A DNA stretch of 45,021 bases from Treponema sp. UBA6852 (lineage in GTDB: Bacteria; Spirochaetota; Spirochaetia; Treponematales; Treponemataceae), in assembly GCA_002449305.1 (NCBI GenBank), contig DKDI01000009.1:24406-69426 (forward strand). The letters run 5' to 3'. Below the pieces are notes generated by a model. The model was not told where the DNA came from, searched no databases, and saw only the letters and a program-made list of their open reading frames with translations. Numbering within the stretch: the stretch's first letter is position 1; every line of letters begins with the position of its first letter. This document shows positions 33,786-40,737 of the stretch, in pieces. Position numbers and translations under genes: made by a program.

Positions 33786-33886
33786 TGTCATTCCCGTGCT
33801 TGACATGGAAATCTTATGAAAATTTATGACAGATTATCAATCGAGTTTCTTTCAGAAACATCGTAGGGTCAAGCCCGATAATGACA
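33786..33886. repeat. Complete copy of a dispersed palindromic repeat (101 bp)
   Basis: It begins TGTCATTCCCGTGCTTGAC and ends GTCAAGCCCGATAATGACA, which are inverted copies over 19 bases with 3 mismatches. Inside are a degenerate hairpin and a second hairpin GTTTC-TTTCA-GAAAC. No open frame or transposase. Related pieces lie at 1-40, 27183-27213, about 39480-39500 and 44964-45021. It fits a non-autonomous MITE-like or RPE-like element. It sits 36 bases after a stop codon and before another HAD gene. Confidence 0.85.
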
Positions 33887-33921
33887 TTTGACCTAAAATA
33901 TATTTTTCATTTGGAGGAAAA

Positions 33922-34533
33922 ATGCTTTACATTTTTGACATGGGTGGCGTTGTAACAAACTCCGCAGTTTTAGACGACAAATTGTGCAAGGTTCTTGGAA
34001 TTTCAGTTGAAGAATTTGAAAAAATCTGCGGAAAAAAAACAGACGGCGCAAACAAAGGCCAGCTTGAAAGCCTAGGATTGTTCAGTCTTTGCTCCGACGG
34101 AATAATCGATACAAACGAGTTTTGGGCGGAATTTTCAAAGAGAAGCGGAATTGCCGTAAAAACAGACTGGTTCAGGTGGCTTTTTCATCCTGTAAGAAAC
34201 GAAAAAACTGTGGCAATTGTAAAGGCATTGCGTTCAGAAGGAAACAGAGTTGTGTGCGGAACAAATACAGTTTCTGCGCATTACTTTAACCACCTTGAGC
34301 GCGGAGACTATGCGATTTTTGACCAGACATACAGTTCATGCTATATGGGAGTTTCAAAGCCGGACACAAATTTCTGGAAAATAATTCTTGAAGCAGAAAA
34401 TGTTACTGCAAAAGATGCCGTGTTCATTGACGACAGAAAGGACAACTGCGAAGCCGCCGCTTCAATTGGAATACACGCAATCCAATTTACAACAGCGGAA
34501 GAAATCGCAGAACTTTTGGGCGTAAAAATTTAA
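33922..34533 (+). CDS. HAD-superfamily hydrolase, YihX-like
   Basis: A 203-aa HAD protein with motif I FDMGGVV, where the second Asp of DxD is Gly, as in YihX-type sugar phosphatases (FDLGGV/FDLGNV). Motif II is GTNT, the conserved Lys lies in GVSKPD, and motif IV is FIDDRKDNCEAA. Its helical cap (about 15-85) has FWAEFSKRSG and WFRWLFHPV. Substrate unknown; glucose-1-phosphate is the known substrate of the E. coli relative. GGAGG precedes ATG 33922. Its stop overlaps the stop of the convergent VanY gene by four bases, so the two transcripts must overlap. Confidence 0.85.
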   Translation: MLYIFDMGGVVTNSAVLDDKLCKVLGISVEEFEKICGKKTDGANKGQLESLGLFSLCSDGIIDTNEFWAEFSKRSGIAVKTDWFRWLFHPVRNEKTVAIVKALRSEGNRVVCGTNTVSAHYFNHLERGDYAIFDQTYSSCYMGVSKPDTNFWKIILEAENVTAKDAVFIDDRKDNCEAAASIGIHAIQFTTAEEIAELLGVKI

Positions 34534-35360
34534 CTCATGCTTTTCCAGCAGTCTATAAATTCAAGCATGAACTGCTGGATTCCGCCGAACCACTTCTGCT
34601 GAAAACGGCAGGCGTTTTTTCCTATGTAGCGGAAGTGCCAGCATTCCCAGCGGTAGCCGGTAACATCTTCATATCCTTTTGGAAACGAAAGAGACCAGCC
34701 GTAATTTGCGGCGTTTTTATAGACCCATTGCCCCATTTGAGTCTTGTCAAAGTCGTCAGAAATCGAGCCGAAATCAACTGCTGTTCCAAGCTGATGCTGG
34801 CTTGTTCCCGCTCTCGCGCTTTCTCGTTCAGCCTGTTCAAGTCCGTCCACGCTTACCCAGTAGTTAAAAAGATTTTCCTGATAAGAATAAGAGCGGTAGG
34901 CGGAGCTTACCAAAAGCCTGATTCCGTCATTTAACGCGGCCTGCGCCATTTCATTCAAAGCGGAATAAGCTTCCGGTCGGATTTTCATTCCGGCTTTGTT
35001 CAGGTCAAAGAGGCTGTTTTTTTCCAAAGAAACCAAGTCTTTCGGCACGTAGGAGGAAGACGCGGCGTGCTTTTTGTCAATTAAAAAGAAAAGGCTTTTG
35101 TCGTCCGCACGGAACGTTTTTTCTTCTTCAAGCATCGTATGAAGGTCTTTTAAAAATTCCGCCTTGTTTTCTTCTGCAACACAAATGGCTTCTTTTGCTC
35201 TGCCTGACATTTTCTGATAAACCCTGCCGAACTTTTCTTCTTCCGCAGATGAAATTTTTGCAGCCGGCTTAAAAGGCTGGGCATAAGATTTTTTCGCACA
35301 GCCTGCAAGACAAAAAATCCCGACAATTGCAAAAATCTCCAAAAGTGTTTTTTTAGTCAT
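34530..35360 (-). CDS. VanY-type D-alanyl-D-alanine carboxypeptidase, lipoprotein
   Basis: Predicted to trim the terminal D-Ala from peptidoglycan peptides outside the membrane. The 276-aa protein has a lipoprotein signal with lipobox LAGC (Cys21). After a helical spacer comes the M15B peptidase domain (about 120-260). It has SAYRSYSYQ, the zinc motif SQHQLGTAVDFG (His189, Asp196) and WECWHFRYIG (Glu239, His242), so all catalytic residues are present. It starts inside the end of the STAS gene (8-base overlap), making it the last gene of a signalling operon. That context suggests wall remodelling controlled together with, or by, the phosphatase pathway. Confidence 0.9.
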   Translation of the reverse strand: MTKKTLLEIFAIVGIFCLAGCAKKSYAQPFKPAAKISSAEEEKFGRVYQKMSGRAKEAICVAEENKAEFLKDLHTMLEEEKTFRADDKSLFFLIDKKHAASSSYVPKDLVSLEKNSLFDLNKAGMKIRPEAYSALNEMAQAALNDGIRLLVSSAYRSYSYQENLFNYWVSVDGLEQAERESARAGTSQHQLGTAVDFGSISDDFDKTQMGQWVYKNAANYGWSLSFPKGYEDVTGYRWECWHFRYIGKNACRFQQKWFGGIQQFMLEFIDCWKSMS

Positions 35361-35685
35361 CAGAAACCTCAGTAACTGAATGAATTATATGGAACATATC
35401 AAAAAATCCAGTTCTCTCCAAAGCGCGTTTTATCGGCTCGGAAGGATTCATTATAAAAAGCTTTGTTCCAGAAGTTTCTGCGTCATTATGCCCTGCAAGA
35501 ATAACTCCAATACCAGAAGAGTCAACTTGTGTTATCTGGCTTGAATCAAGGACAACGTTCGTGTCAGCTATATATTCAAAAAGCTTTTCCTGAAGTTCTG
35601 TAATCGTGTAAGAATTCAAAGAGCCTGTAAGCTCAAGCAGCATATAGTTAACACCAATTTTTTCTTTAAGCGCAAGCTGATCCAT
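35353..35685 (-). CDS. STAS-domain anti-sigma factor antagonist
   Basis: A 110-aa SpoIIAA/RsbV-like protein. In this family the unphosphorylated form binds an anti-sigma kinase, and SpoIIE/RsbU phosphatases reactivate it by removing a phosphoserine. The phosphorylation loop QVDSSGIGVIL (Ser56/Ser57) is intact, as are the N-terminal strand MLLELTGSLNSYT and C-terminal GFFDMFHI. It lies directly downstream of two SpoIIE-type phosphatase genes, its likely enzymes. No RsbW-like kinase or sigma factor is in the window. AGAGGC precedes the ATG. Confidence 0.92.
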   Translation of the reverse strand: MDQLALKEKIGVNYMLLELTGSLNSYTITELQEKLFEYIADTNVVLDSSQITQVDSSGIGVILAGHNDAETSGTKLFIMNPSEPIKRALERTGFFDMFHIIHSVTEVSDD

Positions 35686-35720
35686 TTTTTGCCTCTTTAA
35701 AAAATCTTTTTATAAAAATC

Positions 35721-37976
35721 TTAAGCCTGAGCAGCCTGATTTCCCAAATACTTCATAACAAGCATCGTAATGTCGTTTTCAAGTTCCTTTGAAGTAAATT
35801 CAACAAGAGCGTCGTAAGTGAACTTCGCCATTTTTTCAGCAGGATAGCCGGAATTTTCCATAAGAGCATTTTGTGTTCTTGTTTTTCCGAAGATGTCGCC
35901 GCGCAAAGACTTTGTGTCAATAATTCCGTCTGTTACAATCATAACAATATCGCCTTCAGACAATTTGACTTTTTTTACTTTTATGTACGGAGCAACATCT
36001 TTTACAAATCCCAAAATATGACCTTCGCCCTGAACTTCAATAACATTATTGTAGGCGCGGGTGTACACAAGCAACGCAGGAATTCCGCAGTTGATATAAT
36101 ACATTGTGTCTGTGCTGAAATCAAGAATTCCAAATGTTCCAGCAAAGAAAGTTCCCTTTGGAAGATTTTCACGTATAAATGTATTCACTTTTGCAACAAG
36201 CAGCTTGAAGTCTGTGGTTTCTGAAAGGAAGGTTCTGATAATTGACTTCAAGATAACCATTCCCATTGAAGCCGCAATTCCTTTTCCGCTTAAAGCTCCA
36301 ATTACAAAAATGTGCCGCGTATCAGTAAGGCGAATCATGTCAACAAATTCACCACCAATGTTGTGCGCCGGAACCATAAGATAGCCAGCGTCAATTTTCT
36401 TGCTTTTTATTAAATCCATGTTTTCCTGAATGGAAGTAATAATCTGTCCGGACATTCTAATTTCGCGGTTTACAGTTCCAACAACGGCTTCGTTCATGAT
36501 ATTCTTTACGTAATATCCTACAACAAAGAAGTTTGAATAGAATTTGTTAAAGACTTCATAGTCGTATTCAGAATAAATGTTTCCGCTGATTTTTTTGCCA
36601 AGAAGAATCAAACCTATAAACTGGCGGCCTTCGTTAAGCATAATCATTGCGTCTGAATTTGTGCTGTCCATTACTCCAAGAATTTTGCTTCTTACAGAGG
36701 CAAAAGAATTGTTTTTTTGAGCAAACTCGCGGAAAACAATCTGATGATGGTTGTTCATCAAAACATCCGAAACAGACTGGTCAATCGGAGTTGAAAAACT
36801 CTTGTCGCCGTCAGAAGAATAAATGCAGCTCATGTTGCCAACGCCGTCATCAATAAGAATTTTCATTGAAGAAGAGCCAACGTATTTCTTGAAAACATTG
36901 AAAACGCTTCCTGTAATTTCGTTCGCTTCAAGGCTAAAATCTATTGAAGTTATGTCGCGCTCAAAATCTTCTGAATACATTTTGTTTCTAAAAAGCTCGG
37001 AATTCTTGAACTTTCTGCGGAAAAGCATAAACACAAAGAAAACAAACGCAATCGCAACATAAATCAAGAGCTCAAAAATAAGAATGTTCACATTTGAAAC
37101 CGGCAGAAGAAGCATAAAGAACACTGCGGAAGCAAGCATCGGCGCAATAAATCCAATCAAAAGACGAACAAAGCCCATCAAAAGAATTCTTGCGTCAACA
37201 ATTTCGTCATTGGAATTTGAACGAGCAAAGAAATACATTCCCGGAATAAATCCAATAGGAACAAAATTGTTAAGAACCGGCTGAATTTCAGAGCAAAGAT
37301 TCATATACCAGAAAACTACCCAAGAGAGCATAATTCCAAACACATTCTGAAGCATATTCTGCTGCTTAAGCTTTGAATTTGTATTTTCAGCGCGGACAAT
37401 AACCATGACACAAACAAATGCCGGAATCACGACTCTGTACAGAAAGTTATACAAGGTAAGCCAAGAAACATTGAATGCGCCGCTCAGTTTTCCTTTAAAT
37501 ACAATTCCAGAAGAAATGCGCAGGAAGTTTCCTGTTGCAAGTGAAACCGAAGTAAATGCGTTCGGAGCAAAGAAAACCATGTAAACTGCAAGAATAAAAA
37601 GCAAAACCTGAAAAAATGTAACAGCCTTGCACTTTTTATAATCAGGAAAAATAAGCATATAGCTGCAAGCGCAAACAGAAAACCAGCCCATAAGCAGGTA
37701 AGTGAACCTACCTGAAAGCAAAGCCGCTAGAAATGAGTTGCGCTGTTCAACATGAAGCGACTGCGTTCCATCTGGATTTAAAAGCAAAGTATGTTGCACT
37801 GAGTTATGCAGACAAAGCATAATTGTAACTGCCATAAAGAAAAATATAACGCCCAAGAACAAAAACAAGTTTACAAGATTTGCGTTGGAAGAATTTCCCT
37901 TTACATTTTTATCAATGCTAAATGAAATATAAACAAGAACAGCGCAGATAACAATATTTATAATAGCAAAAATCAT
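35721..37976 (-). CDS. Membrane SpoIIE-like phosphatase with degenerate active site
   Basis: A 751-aa protein with about eight or nine hydrophobic helices in residues 1-320, a GAF-like region (about 345-490) and a C-terminal PP2C/SpoIIE domain (about 500-745). The metal-binding positions are altered: the usual GGDxxD reads GGEFVD (Glu543), and GDVSGxG reads GALSGKG (Ala561 for the key Asp). TDG is kept (Asp683), and the final D-D is N-D (Asn734-Asp735). Loss of the GDVSG Asp is expected to weaken or abolish catalysis, so it may be a pseudophosphatase sensor or have altered metal use. It begins three bases after the intact phosphatase, with its ribosome binding site inside that gene, so both are made together. 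Confidence 0.88.
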   Translation of the reverse strand: MIFAIINIVICAVLVYISFSIDKNVKGNSSNANLVNLFLFLGVIFFFMAVTIMLCLHNSVQHTLLLNPDGTQSLHVEQRNSFLAALLSGRFTYLLMGWFSVCACSYMLIFPDYKKCKAVTFFQVLLFILAVYMVFFAPNAFTSVSLATGNFLRISSGIVFKGKLSGAFNVSWLTLYNFLYRVVIPAFVCVMVIVRAENTNSKLKQQNMLQNVFGIMLSWVVFWYMNLCSEIQPVLNNFVPIGFIPGMYFFARSNSNDEIVDARILLMGFVRLLIGFIAPMLASAVFFMLLLPVSNVNILIFELLIYVAIAFVFFVFMLFRRKFKNSELFRNKMYSEDFERDITSIDFSLEANEITGSVFNVFKKYVGSSSMKILIDDGVGNMSCIYSSDGDKSFSTPIDQSVSDVLMNNHHQIVFREFAQKNNSFASVRSKILGVMDSTNSDAMIMLNEGRQFIGLILLGKKISGNIYSEYDYEVFNKFYSNFFVVGYYVKNIMNEAVVGTVNREIRMSGQIITSIQENMDLIKSKKIDAGYLMVPAHNIGGEFVDMIRLTDTRHIFVIGALSGKGIAASMGMVILKSIIRTFLSETTDFKLLVAKVNTFIRENLPKGTFFAGTFGILDFSTDTMYYINCGIPALLVYTRAYNNVIEVQGEGHILGFVKDVAPYIKVKKVKLSEGDIVMIVTDGIIDTKSLRGDIFGKTRTQNALMENSGYPAEKMAKFTYDALVEFTSKELENDITMLVMKYLGNQAAQA

Positions 37977-37979
37977 TTT

Positions 37980-39380
37980 TTACCTCTCTACCTTGGCGAC
38001 CATCATTGTAACGTCGTCCCTGAGTTTTTTTCCACCGTTGTATTCCATAATGAGATTTACAACATCATCAATAAATTCTTTTGGCGACTTGGCCGCGCTC
38101 TTTTTAATTGTCTTCTGATAAAGCTCTGTGTCTCCAAGTTCCACACCTTCATCGTTCATAACTTCAGAAACACCATCGGAAGCCATAAGGATAACATCAT
38201 CACGGAACAAACGCTGCTCATCAACCTGAACATCGTCAATGTCAATAATTCCAACAAGAGAACAGTTAGAAGTCAGAGGCTTGATTCTATAGCCGGACGG
38301 AGAATTTGTGATAATCAGCGGATCAGACATGGAAGCGTTCACATAGCGTATTGTCATTTTTTCAGTATCAACAATTCCAATAAAAAGAACCGTGTATTTA
38401 TCTTGAAGTTTCATGCCTTTAATCGCTTTGTCTACAGCCTTAATCATGGCAGGAAGGTTTTCCTTGTCGCCAAGAATTTTTACAGTGTTCATAACAAGTC
38501 CCATGACCAGCGCGGCCGCAAGACCTTTTCCAGAAACGTCTCCAAGCATAAGAAGAGTTTTTGTCGGAGAAATCGGCAAAACTGAATAATAGTCTCCAGA
38601 AACATTTACAAGAGGACGGTAATAAGCCGCAACAGAAAGCTTGTCAATCTTAGGCATATTCAGCGGCAAGAACGACTTTTGTGTGTCCGCAAGCTGCTTC
38701 CATTCTCTTGAAAGCGAAGAAATTTCAGACAAGTTGCTGATTGTAAGAGCTCTAGCCTGAAAACGCACAAATTCATCGTAAAGCAACTTGTAAATTTCAG
38801 AATCAAAAAGTTTTGTATAGCGGCAGAAAACATAAAGATGCTTTTTATTATTTGAAAGAATAAAACCGCGGGCCTGGCTCTGCTTTGTTACAATACCAAA
38901 TTCATTTCCCATAAAGAAATAGCCTTCGCCCCAAGTAACAGGATAATTAAGACGGAGCGAATCCATTACAGATTCAGAGCAGGAAATTCTGTCCGGACTG
39001 TTGTAAAGAACATAGTCTTTTTCACGGTCAATAAAAAGAACGGAGCAGTCGCCTTTAACTTCAAGAATAGAAGAAATCGCCTCGTAAAAATCATCCAGCG
39101 AATAGCAGAAACGGATTTTATCAATAAATTCACTTAAAATGCCAGTTTCCTTTGTAAAAAGCGCCTTGTTCCTGATTATGTCAAGAATTCCATTTTTTGC
39201 ATGCGTAACAACAACATAGATGATTGAAAAAACAACAGAAGCTGTTATAAAGGCAAAGAATATAACATTTTCACGCGCATTTTTTACAGCAGGAGAAACG
39301 GCTGAAACTAAGAAAGCTAAAATTACAAGAAAAATGGCTCCCGTTGCAATTAAAACGGCATGTCTTTTAGTCTTATACAT
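37980..39380 (-). CDS. SpoIIE/RsbU-type serine phosphatase, membrane-bound
   Basis: A 466-aa PP2C-type phosphatase. Two membrane helices (about 8-30 and 38-60) precede a GAF-like sensor region (about 75-215), a short coiled linker and the phosphatase domain (about 235-465). The metal ligands are intact: SGDYY (Asp263), LGDVSGKG (Asp281), SDGVSE (Asp402) and RDD (Asp455, Asp456). It should dephosphorylate the STAS protein encoded two genes downstream. It is first in a four-gene operon with a promoter at 39411-39439 and a GAGGTG ribosome binding site. The signal sensed is unknown. Confidence 0.92.
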   Translation of the reverse strand: MYKTKRHAVLIATGAIFLVILAFLVSAVSPAVKNARENVIFFAFITASVVFSIIYVVVTHAKNGILDIIRNKALFTKETGILSEFIDKIRFCYSLDDFYEAISSILEVKGDCSVLFIDREKDYVLYNSPDRISCSESVMDSLRLNYPVTWGEGYFFMGNEFGIVTKQSQARGFILSNNKKHLYVFCRYTKLFDSEIYKLLYDEFVRFQARALTISNLSEISSLSREWKQLADTQKSFLPLNMPKIDKLSVAAYYRPLVNVSGDYYSVLPISPTKTLLMLGDVSGKGLAAALVMGLVMNTVKILGDKENLPAMIKAVDKAIKGMKLQDKYTVLFIGIVDTEKMTIRYVNASMSDPLIITNSPSGYRIKPLTSNCSLVGIIDIDDVQVDEQRLFRDDVILMASDGVSEVMNDEGVELGDTELYQKTIKKSAAKSPKEFIDDVVNLIMEYNGGKKLRDDVTMMVAKVER

Positions 39381-39410
39381 TTCTGCACCTCGCTCTTGGG
39401 TTTATACAAC

Positions 39411-39439
39411 AGTATATCATACTATCGGCAGAAATTTAA
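39411..39439 (-). promoter_or_regulatory. Promoter of the phosphatase-STAS-VanY operon
   Basis: On the minus strand TTAAAT (39439-39434), 17-base spacer, TATACT (39416-39411). The spacer contains GCCGATAG, which resembles a spirochaete sigma-28 -10 element, but no good TAAA lies at the right distance. Confidence 0.6.
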
Positions 39440-39479
39440 GAAAAAATTATACGAAACTTAGAAATGAGCTAGAACAGTT

Positions 39480-39500
39480 TTCCCCGATCAAGCCGGGGAA
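39480..39500 (-). terminator. Repeat-derived hairpin after dnaJ
   Basis: TTCCCCG and CGGGGAA form a perfect 7-bp stem around GCTTGAT. The sequence ATTCCCCGGCTTGATCGGGG resembles the left hairpin of the dispersed repeat. It begins 14 bases after the dnaJ stop. No T-run follows on the minus strand, so termination is uncertain. Confidence 0.5.
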
Positions 39501-39514
39501 TATTAATGTTTTTA

Positions 39515-40660
39515 TCAGCCTAGGGATTCTCTTGTCAAAAGATCCGGCGAAGACGTTGGTTTTTCCAATGCGGCAAAAGCTTCCATTGCGGCAATCTGCT
39601 GACGAGAAAGCTTTGAAGGAATCTGAACCATAATCTTTACATAAAGGTCGCCTTTCCTTGAAGAGCCTTCAACTGGAACGCCTTCATCACGCACGCGGAG
39701 GAATTTTCCGTGCTGAGTTCCTGCAGGAACTTTTATAGACAAAGTTTTTCCATCAAGATTCTTGATTTCTATAGTAGCACCCAAAACTGCCTGTGATATG
39801 CTTATTGGAACTGCGCAATACAAATCATGTCCATCGCGCTCAAAATATCTGTCAGATCTTACATTTACAGCTATTATAAGGTCTCCAGCATCACCGCCGT
39901 TTGTTCCAGCATTTCCCATTCCATGAATAGAAAGCCGTCTTCCGTTTTCTACGCCAGCAGGAATTTTTACACTCAGTGTTGTTGATTTTGAAAAAACTCC
40001 AGTTCCGTGGCAAGAAGCGCAAGGCTTATCAATTACAGTACCTTTTCCGTGGCAAGTAGGACAAGTTTGCTGAACAACAAAGAATCCAGAACTTCTTCCA
40101 ACCTGACCTCTTCCGCCGCAACTAGGACAAGTCTTTACAGAAGAACCTGCTGCCCCTCCTGTTCCATGACAATCAGGACACTGCTCATCCCGTCTAAAAG
40201 TTATATCTTTCTTGCAACCGTAAACTGCTTCTTTAAAATCAATATGCAAGTCATAGCGCAAGCTCGCGCCGTCATTGTTGCTTCTGCTTCTTCCGCCTGA
40301 ACCACCGCCAAAGCTAAATCCGCCGCCAAAAAGATTTTCAAAAATATCACTGAAACCACTTGAGCCGCCAAACAAGTCGCTAAAGTCATGGAAAGCATGA
40401 CTATATCCTCCACTAGTAGCGCCACCCATTCCTTCAAGTCCAGCAAAACCATACTGATCATAAATCGGACGTTTCTGGTCGTCACTTAGAACTTCATAAG
40501 CTTCTGTTGCTTCCTTAAATTTTTCTTCTGCGTTTTTATCACCTGGATTGCGGTCTGGATGATACTGAATGGCAAGTTTTCTATAAGCTTTTTTTATTGC
40601 ATCCTTATCCGCGCTTTTATCAATGCCTAAAACTTCGTAATAATCACGTTTTGCAGACAT
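39515..40660 (-). CDS. dnaJ: Chaperone protein DnaJ
   Basis: Hsp40 cochaperone that binds unfolded proteins and stimulates DnaK ATPase. The 381-aa protein has the J domain with HPD (YHPDRNPGDKN), a Gly/Phe-rich segment (about 75-130) and four CxxCxGxG zinc-binding repeats (CPDCHGTG, CPSCGGRG, CPTCHGKG, CASCHGTG). The C-terminal substrate-binding domains and a short variable tail follow. It is the last gene of grpE-dnaK-dnaJ. A stem loop lies between dnaK and dnaJ and probably lowers dnaJ expression relative to dnaK. Confidence 0.97.
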   Translation of the reverse strand: MSAKRDYYEVLGIDKSADKDAIKKAYRKLAIQYHPDRNPGDKNAEEKFKEATEAYEVLSDDQKRPIYDQYGFAGLEGMGGATSGGYSHAFHDFSDLFGGSSGFSDIFENLFGGGFSFGGGSGGRSRSNNDGASLRYDLHIDFKEAVYGCKKDITFRRDEQCPDCHGTGGAAGSSVKTCPSCGGRGQVGRSSGFFVVQQTCPTCHGKGTVIDKPCASCHGTGVFSKSTTLSVKIPAGVENGRRLSIHGMGNAGTNGGDAGDLIIAVNVRSDRYFERDGHDLYCAVPISISQAVLGATIEIKNLDGKTLSIKVPAGTQHGKFLRVRDEGVPVEGSSRKGDLYVKIMVQIPSKLSRQQIAAMEAFAALEKPTSSPDLLTRESLG

Positions 40661-40681
40661 ACTGTTTTCCTATAAAATCGA

Positions 40682-40711
40682 GGTTGCCCCGAAATTTCTT
40701 TCAAGACAACC
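40682..40711 (-). promoter_or_regulatory. Intercistronic hairpin between dnaK and dnaJ
   Basis: On the minus strand GGTTGTCTTGAAA pairs with TTTCGGGGCAACC (13 bp with three G-U pairs, four-base loop). A weak TTTTAT follows before the dnaJ start. It could be a partial terminator or an RNA-processing site setting the DnaK:DnaJ ratio. Confidence 0.65.
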
Positions 40712-40737
40712 CCGTTTTTCTTACTTTAGATTAGATT

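Noticed and set aside
33786..33886. Small structured RNA gene or riboswitch
   Set aside because: The same sequence recurs at unrelated loci in truncated forms, which fits a mobile repeat better.
39417..39455. Sigma-28 (flagellar) promoter for the phosphatase operon, from GCCGATAG
   Set aside because: No good TAAA lies about 15 bases upstream, while a 17-base-spaced TTAAAT/TATACT pair overlaps it and fits better.
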